From the NCBI RefSeq assembly GCF_009828095.1, contig NZ_WTYP01000001.1:186001-250000 (forward strand): a stretch of DNA of 64,000 nt, written 5' to 3'. The notes below the pieces were generated by a model. The model was not told the origin of the DNA and ran no database searches. It saw only the letters and a list, made by a program, of their open reading frames with translations. A program made the position numbers and the translations under genes. Origin of the DNA: Pontixanthobacter luteolus (GTDB lineage: Bacteria; Pseudomonadota; Alphaproteobacteria; Sphingomonadales; Sphingomonadaceae). How positions within the stretch are numbered: position 1 is the first letter of the stretch; every line of letters starts with the position of its first letter. Of the stretch, positions 1 through 7,925 are shown in pieces.

Positions 1-438
1 CGATTCCCGGTTATTCCGGCTCATCGGTTCGAGTTGCAGTTCATCGCTGCGCGCCTTGGTCATCGACAGGCAGATCAGTCCGCGTCCGTGGGTCGCCATG
101 AAATTGACCGCCGCAGGTGTCGCCATCTGCGCTGGAATGATCAGATCACCTTCGTTTTCGCGATCTTCGTCGTCGACAAGAATATACATCCGGCCATTGC
201 GCGCTTCATCGATAATCTCCTCGATGCTGGCGAGCACTGGCCGGTCGTCATTCGCCTTGAGGAATGCTTCCAGCTTGCCGAGTGTATCGGCAGTCGGGTT
301 CCAGCTGCCTTCGGTGCAGTCGCGCAGCGAATTGGCATGAAGGCCGGCTGCGCGCGCAATTCCGGCGCGGGACATTTTGCCCGAATCGACAATGGCGCGG
401 ATTTTCTCTTGGACGGATTGGCTTGTAAGATCGGTCAT
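1..438 (-). CDS. ribB: 3,4-dihydroxy-2-butanone 4-phosphate synthase with N-terminal HTH, partial (C-terminus off the window)
   Basis: The 146 visible residues run off the left edge. Residues about 8-62 look like a Cro/XRE-type helix-turn-helix ([20 protein letters not shown] at 21-40). From about residue 70 the protein is a clear DHBP synthase: DEDRENEGD at 90-98 is the acidic metal and substrate motif, followed by the conserved [11 protein letters not shown] segment. The family converts ribulose 5-phosphate to the four-carbon precursor of riboflavin in the cytosol. E. coli RibB has no DNA-binding domain, so the N-terminal part is an addition. A C-terminal RibA (GTP cyclohydrolase II) domain cannot be excluded because the gene is cut. 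The start at 438 is the ATG that precedes the HTH. The gene is divergent from a flavin reductase, and the 168-base gap holds a perfect palindrome. Family call is firm; a regulatory role for the HTH is inference. Confidence 0.9.
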   Translation of the reverse strand, partial: MTDLTSQSVQEKIRAIVDSGKMSRAGIARAAGLHANSLRDCTEGSWNPTADTLGKLEAFLKANDDRPVLASIEEIIDEARNGRMYILVDDEDRENEGDLIIPAQMATPAAVNFMATHGRGLICLSMTKARSDELQLEPMSRNNRES

Positions 439-480
439 GCCGCTTATCTAGCAGGGCGATGTGATTTGGCAAGGCCGGTA

Positions 481-496
481 TCACATTATAATGTGA
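481..496. promoter_or_regulatory. Perfect palindrome with embedded -10 box, candidate operator/promoter for ribB and the flavin reductase
   Basis: TCACATTATAATGTGA is a perfect 16-base inverted repeat. Because of the symmetry a consensus TATAAT lies on both strands (487-492 on plus, 485-490 read on minus). A weak -35-like TTGGCA occurs at 466-471 on the plus strand; none is clear on minus. Transcription leftward from this -10 would leave only about 40 bases before ribB, too short for an FMN riboswitch. A repressor bound here would cover both -10 elements. Confidence 0.6.
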
Positions 497-606
497 GAGC
501 GGCGCGAAATGCGGATATTTTTTGCCGGTTGTGCGTTTCGCAGCAACGCTTTAGTCAACATTGGTGTGATCTTCGGGGTCTTCCAACCTATCAAGAGTAA
601 AACTCG

Positions 607-1134
607 ATGAGTAACCAAGACGGCAATTCCAGCCCGCAAAACGACCTTTCGGCAGGCCTGCGTCAGGCGATGCGGCGTTTGCCGGGTCCGGTTTCCATCG
701 TGGCCACCCATGACAAGGAGACCGGCAAGCCTGCCGGAATGGCCGCATCCGCAGTAATCCCCGTGTCGATGGACCCGCCTTCCATGCTGATTGCGGTCAA
801 CCGTGATGCGCGCTGCCATGCCGCTATCGAAGGGCAGGGCCGCTTCTGTATAAACTTGCTGGGCACCGACCAGACGGCGCTGGTGGAACCGTTTTCCAAT
901 TTTCAGAAGCGCGAAGAACGTTTCAGCATGGCGGACTGGGAATATTCCGACCAGATTCCTTTCCTGCCTGCGGCGATGGCTAACCTGTTTTGTGAAGTGC
1001 GCACCACGCTGATCCACGGGACGCACGAACTGTTTGTTGGCAATGTTTACGACGTGCGTAGCAATCAGGGCGACACACCCGACCCGCTGGGTTGGATGGA
1101 AGGCGGCTTTGCCCGCTTCGGCTCGCTGGATTGA
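607..1134 (+). CDS. Flavin reductase-like FMN-binding protein
   Basis: A 175-residue protein of the flavin reductase-like split-barrel family (FMN-binding reductases that supply reduced flavin to two-component monooxygenases, HpaC type). Visible family features are the PGPVSIVAT strand near residue 27, the GMAASAVIPVSMDPPSMLIAVNR segment around 46-68, split in the middle by the substrate/flavin loop, and the FCINLLG strand near 81. Length is typical. The partner oxygenase is not in the window, so the physiological substrate is unknown. It is divergent from ribB, a flavin biosynthesis gene, which fits shared control through the palindrome between them. The Shine-Dalgarno is weak. Confidence 0.85.
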   Translation: MSNQDGNSSPQNDLSAGLRQAMRRLPGPVSIVATHDKETGKPAGMAASAVIPVSMDPPSMLIAVNRDARCHAAIEGQGRFCINLLGTDQTALVEPFSNFQKREERFSMADWEYSDQIPFLPAAMANLFCEVRTTLIHGTHELFVGNVYDVRSNQGDTPDPLGWMEGGFARFGSLD

Positions 1135-1284
1135 AGCCGCCAGAGGCAGGGGTCAACTGCCTGCGGTGAACAGCTGCAAGCTCAGAACTTGCAGCGAAAC
1201 CGCTGTTTCCGGATTTAGCGGCAATCTTGTCACCAGAGCGTCATACAGCCGAGGCATTCCGTTTCCCGAAGGGGAACGGCAACC

Positions 1285-1956
1285 GTGGATGTGATCAGCA
1301 TATTCCTGACCGACCAATTGGGCGAGACGCTGGAAGATTTCGAGCATGATACGACCCGTTTCGTGTTTGGCCGGATCGGTCCGGACGGCCCAAGGCAATT
1401 GGTCGATGGCCCCATGTGGGTGTTCGTCGAATGGGTCATGGATGACCTCGCCGGTCTGGAGCTATGCCGCCGTCTCAGGGCGGACAGCCGCTGTGCCGAC
1501 GCGCATATCACCATGGTTCTCGACAATGACGATCAGGAAGATCGCCGCCGTGCCTTGAGGGCGGGTGCCGATGATTACATCGTCGGGCCTCTTGACCGGA
1601 CGATTGTTCTCGACCGGGTAATGGCCCTGCAATCGCATAAACAAAGGCACCCGGCGCAATTGTTTGCGATCGGGCAATTGACGATCGACATGGCCGCGCT
1701 GCGTTCGACATGGGCGGGCACACCGATTGAACTGCGGCCAAATGAGTTTCGCCTGTTGCGGTTCTTCGCGGAAAATCCCGACAGAGTGCTGTCGCGGGAA
1801 GAACTGATTTCCGGCCTGGGCAAGCAAGAACCACCAGTTGACGAACGGACCGTGGATGTATGGATCGGCCGTCTTCGCCGCGCGCTCAAGTCCGCCGGTG
1901 CCGGTAATCCGCTGCGCACGATCCGCTCGCTAGGCTACGTCTTCGACAGCAATTGA
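1285..1956 (+). CDS. OmpR/PhoB-type response regulator with degenerate receiver domain
   Basis: A 223-residue protein starting at GTG. The N-terminal ~115 residues have the receiver fold, and the C-terminal ~100 are a winged helix (IELRPNEFRLLRFF, then VDVWIGRLRRAL and IRSLGYVF), as in OmpR-family DNA-binding regulators. The receiver is unusual. The phosphoacceptor Asp is replaced by Glu49 (VFVEWVMDD where the family has LLDWMLP), and the conserved Lys near the end is Gly101 (DDYIVGPL). The N-terminal acidic pair is also not evident. Glu at this site can mimic phosphorylation, so the protein may act independently of a kinase. No histidine kinase is nearby. Target unknown. Confidence 0.85.
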   Translation: MDVISIFLTDQLGETLEDFEHDTTRFVFGRIGPDGPRQLVDGPMWVFVEWVMDDLAGLELCRRLRADSRCADAHITMVLDNDDQEDRRRALRAGADDYIVGPLDRTIVLDRVMALQSHKQRHPAQLFAIGQLTIDMAALRSTWAGTPIELRPNEFRLLRFFAENPDRVLSREELISGLGKQEPPVDERTVDVWIGRLRRALKSAGAGNPLRTIRSLGYVFDSN

Positions 1957-2015
1957 ACGGGCAGAGCTGGTGCGCCCTTATGCGGGTTTGGCCCTGCCCT
2001 CCGTACGATCATCGC

Positions 2016-2053
2016 AAACAAAAAAGGGGCCCGGCACCGAAATGCCGGGCCCC
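2016..2053 (-). terminator. Rho-independent terminator of the TonB receptor gene
   Basis: GGGGCCCGGCA (2026-2036) pairs with TGCCGGGCCCC (2043-2053), an 11-base stem with a 6-base loop. Read on the minus strand the stem is followed by a T-rich tract (A-rich 2016-2025 on plus). It lies just beyond the stop codon of the minus-strand receptor gene at 2073. Confidence 0.85.
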
Positions 2054-2072
2054 TAGTTTCAGCCTCGCAGGA

Positions 2073-4757
2073 TTAGAATTCGGCCGAAACCGAGAAGCTG
2101 AAGCTTGTGCCCACGTCGTAGGAATTGATTTCGATCCGCTCGCTGCCGGTCGACTGGTATTCAAAGTTGCCGCGCCCAAAAATGTTTCGCGCTTCGAATT
2201 TCAGCTCGAGCGGCTGCTTGAACAATTTCAATTGCTGGCGTGCGACAAAATCGAGCGTGAAACCTGGGTCCTCGACAATGTCCGGCAGGCCTGCGGTGCC
2301 GCGGCGGGTGACCCGCTCGCTTGCATAATTCACTAGGACCGTGAACTGCTGCAGGATATCTTCATCCTCCAGGCTCAGCTGCATGTTGACCAGATGGTCC
2401 GACTGGCCGGTCAGCGGATCACCGTCGTTGAAGAACAGGTCTGCATCGCTGTCGATCGCGCCGACACCTGCAGTAAAGATACGCGTCGTATCGCCAGCAT
2501 CCACATTCAGTTCGGACTGGGTGTAGGTGTAGTTGGTAACCAGAACGATCTGCTTTGAATCGAACCAGCCGCCCCAGTCATACAGCCCCTTGGTCAGCTG
2601 AAACTCTACCTCTGCGCCGTAAAGCTGCGCGCCCGGCGCATTGGCGAACCGGGTGGTGAAGCTGGTGTCCGCGCCAATCGAGACATACGGTTCGATCGGG
2701 CTTTCCAGATCCTTGTAGAAGCCGGCGACCGAGATGCGGCTGCCGCGGTCGAAATAATATTCGACCCGCGCTTCCGCATTGGTCAGCCGGGTGTCGGTCA
2801 GGGCCGGGTTGCCGATATACTGACGCTGGTTGTCGGGATCGGTGTAAGGCTGGAAAATCAGCTCGCGGAACTGCGGCCGGGCGATTGTTTTCGATGCACT
2901 CGCGCGGACCTGCAACGTGTCGCTGATTTCCCACGTCAGCGTGCCGCCGGGCAGGAAATAATCGTTGTTTAGCGCGGTGTTGGCCAGCGAAACGAACGGC
3001 TGGTCGAACCGCTGGACAGTCGCAACGGTCTGTTTCGCATCTTCGTAACGGACGCCCACATCGAGGCTGACGCCGAATAGAGGGACGATGTTGGCCTTTG
3101 CATAGGCCGCCTGAATTTGAAGATCGGCCTGAAACGCAGGGTCGGTCTGCGTCGGTTCGCTGAGGCCGATATTGTAATATTCGATCACCGCATCGCCAAG
3201 CAAGAGATCTGGACGCAGCGCGCCAACGCCGGGGGGAATGTTGTCCCCGTCGATCAGGAACTGGCGCCGCTCCGAAAACCGGCTGGTGTCGGTGTAGGCA
3301 TAGCCGGCCGTGGCCGAAAGCCAATCGGTGAGCGGGTAGCTGACATCGATACCGCCGTAATAAAGGTCTTCGGTCAGTTCGGAGAATGCAACCGAGGCGC
3401 TGCCGCGCTGGCGGTCCAGCACGTTGATATGGATGTCGCCGGTATCCTGATTGTCCTGGTTCGTGCGGACGTAGACGAATTCATACTCATACGGAGCCTT
3501 GCGCTGCGTCTGCGCATAGCCGCCGCGCAGGTCGATCGACAGATCGCCAAACTCCAGCTCGGATACGATCTGCGTGTCGAAAAGCTGGCGTTCATACCAG
3601 CCGGTGTTCTGCGTGATCAGGCTGTCACCATCGAGCAGCAATTCACCAAAGCCGAGGCTGGCCTGTTTCAGCGTGTCGCGGATGAACAAATTGGTCCAGC
3701 GGAACTTGTGTTCCCCCAGCTCCAGACCGAAACCGAGCATCGCGTTGGCGAGAATCCGGTTGTCGGTCACGAAATTGCGCGAATCCCGATCCAGTTGCAG
3801 ATCCTGCGTGTAGGGATTCTGCGAGGTGATCACCTTGGTGCGCAGCTTGTTGCTGAGTGAAGCGGTGCCGATAATGCCAAGGCGGCCGTCTGCGCCCACG
3901 TCAAATGCCGTGCCCGCGGTTACGCCGCCGGAGAAATTGGGGCGAATGCTGCCAATTTTCTGGACCAGAACGAGGTTTGGATTGCCCAGCTGCTTGACGA
4001 TTTCCTGCTGGTCGATCGCCGGGTCGCCGATGCGCAGCCCGCTGTCGAAGAAGTTTTGCAGCGCAGGAGGGACATCGCGTGTGCCGTCATCGAATCCGGA
4101 CCAGTCATAATCGGAACCGTAACAATCGAGCCCGTTGCTGAAGGTTGTTTCGGTGTCGCCGCTGATCCCGGCGCTGAATTTTACGAAGCTTTCTTCGGGC
4201 ACGGCGCGCGTTGTCAAATTGATCACGCCGCCGCCGAATTCACCGGGGAAGTTTGCGGAATATGTTTTCTGGACCAGGGAAGACGCAACGACATTGGTCG
4301 GGAAAATGTCCAGCGGGACGACGCGGCTGAGCGGTTGCGGCGAAGGCAGCGGCAAGCCGTTGAGCAAGGCCAGCGAATACCGGTCACCCAGGCCGCGGAC
4401 ATACACGTTGCCGTTTCCGACCACCGACAGGCCGGTAACACGGCCAAGCGCACCCGCGATATCGCCTTCGCCAGTTCGGGCGATTTCTTCTGCCGACAGC
4501 ACCGACACAACCTGTGCCGAGCTGCGGGCCACGTCGCGGGTACGGCGGCCGGTAACGATGATTTCACCGCCCGGGATGGAAATGTCGGGTTCTTCGAATT
4601 CATCCTCGGGTTCTTGCGGCGCTGCCGTGTCAGCCAGAGTGGTTTCATCTGCTGTCTCGGCGTCCTGCAACCCTGTGTCTTGTGCCATCGCCGCGGCTGG
4701 AAATACCAGCGCGGAAGTGAGCAGGAGCAGTCCCGCCAACTGCTTGCTTTTTGTCAT
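2073..4757 (-). CDS. TonB-dependent outer membrane receptor
   Basis: An 894-residue receptor. The signal peptide is residues 1-26 (ending AAAMAQ), followed by an acidic Glu/Asp/Thr-rich linker. The plug starts at EIIVTGRRTRDVARSS and includes the VYVRGLGDRY and NFPGEFGGGVINLTTR motifs typical of large-substrate receptors. The barrel ends in a terminal Phe (VSAEF), the usual outer-membrane insertion signal. The reading frame is open further upstream, but the ATG at 4757 is the start because the signal peptide follows directly. It lies 110 bases downstream of a lipoprotein gene on the same strand, and the two probably form a receptor/lipoprotein uptake pair. The substrate cannot be read from sequence; Pho-box-like sites upstream of the lipoprotein suggest a phosphorus-containing ligand (inference). 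Confidence 0.9.
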   Translation of the reverse strand: MTKSKQLAGLLLLTSALVFPAAAMAQDTGLQDAETADETTLADTAAPQEPEDEFEEPDISIPGGEIIVTGRRTRDVARSSAQVVSVLSAEEIARTGEGDIAGALGRVTGLSVVGNGNVYVRGLGDRYSLALLNGLPLPSPQPLSRVVPLDIFPTNVVASSLVQKTYSANFPGEFGGGVINLTTRAVPEESFVKFSAGISGDTETTFSNGLDCYGSDYDWSGFDDGTRDVPPALQNFFDSGLRIGDPAIDQQEIVKQLGNPNLVLVQKIGSIRPNFSGGVTAGTAFDVGADGRLGIIGTASLSNKLRTKVITSQNPYTQDLQLDRDSRNFVTDNRILANAMLGFGLELGEHKFRWTNLFIRDTLKQASLGFGELLLDGDSLITQNTGWYERQLFDTQIVSELEFGDLSIDLRGGYAQTQRKAPYEYEFVYVRTNQDNQDTGDIHINVLDRQRGSASVAFSELTEDLYYGGIDVSYPLTDWLSATAGYAYTDTSRFSERRQFLIDGDNIPPGVGALRPDLLLGDAVIEYYNIGLSEPTQTDPAFQADLQIQAAYAKANIVPLFGVSLDVGVRYEDAKQTVATVQRFDQPFVSLANTALNNDYFLPGGTLTWEISDTLQVRASASKTIARPQFRELIFQPYTDPDNQRQYIGNPALTDTRLTNAEARVEYYFDRGSRISVAGFYKDLESPIEPYVSIGADTSFTTRFANAPGAQLYGAEVEFQLTKGLYDWGGWFDSKQIVLVTNYTYTQSELNVDAGDTTRIFTAGVGAIDSDADLFFNDGDPLTGQSDHLVNMQLSLEDEDILQQFTVLVNYASERVTRRGTAGLPDIVEDPGFTLDFVARQQLKLFKQPLELKFEARNIFGRGNFEYQSTGSERIEINSYDVGTSFSFSVSAEF

Positions 4758-4823
4758 TTCGAAGAACCCTTCATGTTCAAAGGTCAAAATTGGTTCGGGC
4801 CATGTGCCCTTGAAATACGAGAA

Positions 4824-4854
4824 GAGGTCCGGCCCGCAGATGGGGCCGGACCTC
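4824..4854. promoter_or_regulatory. Strong intercistronic hairpin between lipoprotein and TonB receptor
   Basis: GAGGTCCGGCCC at 4824-4835 pairs with GGGCCGGACCTC at 4843-4854: a perfect 12-base stem with a 7-base loop. No strong U-tract follows on the minus strand, so full termination is unlikely. It may be a partial terminator or a stabilising 3' end that makes lipoprotein mRNA more abundant than receptor mRNA. Confidence 0.6.
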
Positions 4855-4867
4855 AATCGGTTTGTAC

Positions 4868-6451
4868 TTACGAAGTGTAGACCGGCAGCGAGCTGCAAGC
4901 GCCGGTGTTGCTGCCGAACGCGATGGTCGATGAATCGCAGGTCCAACCCTGGAATCGGGTGTCGCCCGCCTGAGCCGCGCCAACGAAACCGGCATTGTCG
5001 AAGAAGCTCGACAGTGCAGTCGGGTCGAAAGCAACCAGTCCATCTTCGTTCGCGCCGTTGATGTACGTCATCGAAAGCGTGTTGGTGAAGGCTGCGTTGT
5101 TGTTCGAACCGGCATCGAATTGTGCCTGGACACCGGCTGCCGTAGTGCCGCTGCCGTCACGGAAGGCGGTGGCACAATCGAGCGCGACCGATTCGAAGCG
5201 GACCGGACCGGCTTCGTCGATTGACCCGTCAGCTGCACGGCTGAGGGTTTCGGCAGTATCGACGCGCAGGCAGGCCGTGCCGTTTGACGAACCATCGACG
5301 ATGATGGTGTTGGCTAGCGTGTAATCGGCCCGGCCGCGGATGCGGACAACCTGATCGTCATTCTTGCGCTGGATGAAGGTAGCGTTCGAAATTTGCGTGT
5401 TCTGGCGCGGGGTGCTTTCTTCGAGAGTGTTCGAGGAATCCGCCTCGATGATAGTATCGCCTACGTCCGCACGCTGGGCAGCGACCACATATTGCAGATT
5501 CGCCTTCACGCCGGTGTCGGTGTCGATCGAATCGTCTTCTGCGCCGACGACCACGAGGCCCTTGATGTTCACGCGGCCGCCAAAGAATTCGACGCCGTCA
5601 TCCGCGCTGTTGAACGACATGATGTTGTTGAAGGTGGTGCCCGATCCGACGCCGCCCGTGGTCAGCGCCTGAAGCTCGTCACCGTTGGAAAGCACTGTTC
5701 CGGAGTACCGCAACTGGACGAAGGACACGCTGCCCGAACTGTCGCTTGCATCGTTGCCGCCATAGCGCGGCGGTGTGGTCGTACCCTCGACCTCGCGTTC
5801 GCAATCGACACTGCCGGGAACGGCGGTGTTTGAGAGGCAGTCGGTGATCGGCGCACGGCCATTCAGGATCAGCCCGCCCCAGTCGCCCGAAGACGTGTCG
5901 GTGTTTTCACCGCGAACGTTCTGCTGGCTGGTGAAGATGATCGGGCGCGCGGCGGTGCCGTTTGCCTGAATCTGGTTGCCGCGATTGACGTTGAGATAGG
6001 ATGCGTCGAGGCCGACCAGCGTCACGCCCGGATCGATCGTAAGAACGATGTTGGTGTCTGAAAGACCGTCCGATGCGTCCGCAGCAGGGCCGCCATCGGT
6101 GCCGACGTCGACCTGACCATCAATCAGGTAAAGCACAGCTGCGTCAGCCGGAGTGAAGGCCAGCTGCGAGCTGCGATTGAAGCGGGCTGGCAGTTGGCAC
6201 AGGCGATACGATCCGGTCGGGCCGCTGATCGTGCCGCGGTCTGTAAGGCCCTGCGGATCGGCGATGAACGGACAATCGGCAGCAGCCGTGGTCGTCGTTG
6301 TCGGAGTGGTGGTCGGGGTCGGTGTTGGCGCTGCCGGATTGTTGATGGTGATATTTCCGCCAGTGCCGGGCGAGGCGATTTCGTCTGCGCCGCAGCTCGC
6401 AAGAGCAAGTGCGCTACAGCCAAGAACAAATGAACGTTGAAGATTAGTCAC
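4868..6451 (-). CDS. Outer-membrane lipoprotein with beta-helix-like body, partner of the TonB receptor
   Basis: A 527-residue lipoprotein. The signal peptide ends in a lipobox (LALASC) with lipidated Cys20 and no Asp at +2, so an outer-membrane location is expected. A Pro/Thr-rich tether (PTPTTTPTTTTT, residues about 42-54) links to a body with repeated short strands and Asn/Asp turns, such as SGDWGGLILNGRAPI and EFFGGRVNIKGLVVVGAEDDS. This resembles a parallel beta-helix, and similar lipoproteins with a WGG-LILNG-AP motif are found beside TonB receptors in other Gram-negatives. Several Cys pairs could form disulfides. It is upstream of the receptor in the same orientation, consistent with a substrate-capturing surface lipoprotein. 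No enzymatic motif seen. Exact function unknown. Confidence 0.8.
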   Translation of the reverse strand: MTNLQRSFVLGCSALALASCGADEIASPGTGGNITINNPAAPTPTPTTTPTTTTTAAADCPFIADPQGLTDRGTISGPTGSYRLCQLPARFNRSSQLAFTPADAAVLYLIDGQVDVGTDGGPAADASDGLSDTNIVLTIDPGVTLVGLDASYLNVNRGNQIQANGTAARPIIFTSQQNVRGENTDTSSGDWGGLILNGRAPITDCLSNTAVPGSVDCEREVEGTTTPPRYGGNDASDSSGSVSFVQLRYSGTVLSNGDELQALTTGGVGSGTTFNNIMSFNSADDGVEFFGGRVNIKGLVVVGAEDDSIDTDTGVKANLQYVVAAQRADVGDTIIEADSSNTLEESTPRQNTQISNATFIQRKNDDQVVRIRGRADYTLANTIIVDGSSNGTACLRVDTAETLSRAADGSIDEAGPVRFESVALDCATAFRDGSGTTAAGVQAQFDAGSNNNAAFTNTLSMTYINGANEDGLVAFDPTALSSFFDNAGFVGAAQAGDTRFQGWTCDSSTIAFGSNTGACSSLPVYTS

Positions 6452-6519
6452 GGGCGTGGTCCCCTCAAGTGTTTTCCGAGAATCAGAAGTGTCAGGTGCG
6501 TTGTCGCGACTCGCCCGCT

Positions 6520-6604
6520 ACGACCGCTGCGTGACAGTTTTCTTGCATGATTTCAGTTTGAAGAAAGCGACTGAATTCAGTCACTAATGCGACAAATATG
6601 ACAG
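6520..6604 (-). promoter_or_regulatory. Two Pho-box-like sites and a palindrome upstream of the lipoprotein gene
   Basis: This lies in the 301-base gap between the lipoprotein and the TPR gene. Read on the minus strand, 6587-6604 is CTGTCAT-ATTT-GTCGCAT and 6520-6537 is CTGTCAC-GCAG-CGGTCGT. Each matches 11 of 14 positions of the PhoB direct repeat CTGTCAT-N4-CTGTCAT. Between them 6569-6582 is a perfect palindrome, GACTGAATTCAGTC. No clear -10 was identified. Assignment to PhoB is inference. Confidence 0.4.
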
Positions 6605-6752
6605 GGGAAAACGCGTTTTCGCCGCTTGTTATTTGCCAAGCGATCCAATCGCGGCGGGCAAATATTACAGTTCAGTGACATTGTCTCATTTTTGTTGCAG
6701 TTTTTGAGGGCCGACTGCATTTTTCACTCACTTGAGGAAGAGGAGAGTGGAA

Positions 6753-7124
6753 ATGTCGCTCACAATTGCAGTTGCCGCATTGTCTCTGCTGCAGGCACCG
6801 GCCAGCGCCGACCAATCGGTCGATGTCGCGTTCGACGAACTTTCAGCGGCCCGGAATTCCGAGGCGATCGTGCGCATTGAAAGCAATGCCGCGCTTGATC
6901 GCGACGATCCGGCGCGGCTGATCAATCTGGCAGTCGCTTATGCACGCGAGGGGCGCACCGACGAGGCGCGCGAGTTGCTCGATCTGGCAGTACACAGCGG
7001 CGCACGATACCAACTGGAAACGGCCTCCGGCGACTGGGTGGATTCGCGCCGTCTTGCGCTGAAGGCGATTGCAATGCTCGATAGCGGGCAGTTGGGTTCG
7101 GCGGCCAGGGTCGCTTCACGCTAG
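6753..7124 (+). CDS. Small secreted tetratricopeptide-repeat protein
   Basis: A 123-residue protein. The N-terminal ~19 residues form a signal peptide ending PASA. The body contains a TPR-like helical pair (ARLINLAVAYAREGRTDEARELLDLAV) and a second, weaker helix pair. The ATG at 6753 has a good Shine-Dalgarno (GAGGAGAG), so an in-frame TTG at 6732 is less likely. It is divergent from the lipoprotein/TonB receptor unit and upstream of the type IV secretion genes. It is probably a periplasmic scaffold or adaptor; function otherwise unknown. Confidence 0.75.
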   Translation: MSLTIAVAALSLLQAPASADQSVDVAFDELSAARNSEAIVRIESNAALDRDDPARLINLAVAYAREGRTDEARELLDLAVHSGARYQLETASGDWVDSRRLALKAIAMLDSGQLGSAARVASR

Positions 7125-7240
7125 GCCCTGTATACTAAGCCTGATCCGTCTTTCGCGGACGGCATACTTTATCGGGTTCGGTCGGCGTTGCTGGCCGGAC
7201 CCGCTTCGTTTCAGTGCCAATGGTCATGTTGTTCGATTTG

Positions 7241-7258
7241 CTGTCACCGCAGTGTCAT
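7241..7258 (+). promoter_or_regulatory. Candidate Pho box upstream of type IV secretion cluster 1
   Basis: CTGTCACCGCAGTGTCAT is two 7-base repeats (CTGTCAC and GTGTCAT) separated by 4 bases. It matches 12 of 14 positions of the PhoB consensus repeat, in the right spacing and orientation, 34 bases before the virB1 start. A -10 element is not obvious downstream. Phosphate control of this cluster is inference. Confidence 0.5.
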
Positions 7259-7292
7259 GTATCGTGCCCATGGGGTTGGGACGGAGTTATTG

Positions 7293-7925
7293 ATGATTCT
7301 CAATTGGACAGGTCGGATTTTGATACCGCTGGCGTTCGCTGCAATCAGCGTTCCGGCATCCGCCGACGTGATGGAAGTGGGTGAAGAGGGCGCTCGCTGG
7401 GTAACCGGTGAGCAGGTCATGCTGCGCGCTGCCGACACCGCTGTTCAATCGGACGATCTGACCGTTCTTGGCGCTGATTTCCATGTGCCCATGAATGCGG
7501 TTGCCGATCCGGCTCTGCACGCCCGGGCCATCCCGCCGGAATTCAACGCGGCCGTCCATGAACTTGCCCGCCGTTTTGACCTGAGCCCTGCATTGCTGGA
7601 GGCGGTCGTGTGGCAGGAAAGCCGCTGGCGCACCAATGCGGTATCCCCCGCTGGTGCGCGCGGACTGGCGCAATTGATGCCCAGCACTGCCCGCGAACTG
7701 GGCGTAAACCCCGATGATCCTTTCGCAAATCTCGAAGGCGGCGCACGCTATTTACGCGAACAACTCGACCGGTTTGACGGCGATCTGGAAAAAGCGCTGG
7801 CGGCCTACAACGCCGGCCCCGGCCGGGTCGAGCGGGCGGGTGGTATCCCGCGCATTCGTGAAACCCAAGAATATGTGGCGGCCATCATCGGCCGTCTGTC
7901 GAACCATTCCCGGAGTAGTAATTAA
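7293..7925 (+). CDS. virB1: VirB1-like lytic transglycosylase
   Basis: A 210-residue exported SLT-family lytic transglycosylase. The signal peptide ends SVPASA. The catalytic Glu lies in LLEAVVWQESRWRTNAVSP, followed by GARGLAQLMPSTARELG and the AAYNAGPGRV motif, all hallmarks of the SLT fold. In type IV secretion such enzymes open local gaps in peptidoglycan for assembly. The start at 7293 is chosen because a signal peptide follows and GGACGGAG precedes it; the longer frame from 7188 is Cys-rich and unlikely. It is the first gene of cluster 1, ending directly at virB2. Confidence 0.9.
   Translation: MILNWTGRILIPLAFAAISVPASADVMEVGEEGARWVTGEQVMLRAADTAVQSDDLTVLGADFHVPMNAVADPALHARAIPPEFNAAVHELARRFDLSPALLEAVVWQESRWRTNAVSPAGARGLAQLMPSTARELGVNPDDPFANLEGGARYLREQLDRFDGDLEKALAAYNAGPGRVERAGGIPRIRETQEYVAAIIGRLSNHSRSSN

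Noticed and set aside
439-606. FMN (RFN) riboswitch in the ribB/flavin reductase gap
   Set aside because: None of the conserved RFN core segments is visible, and the ribB leader would be about 40 bases only.
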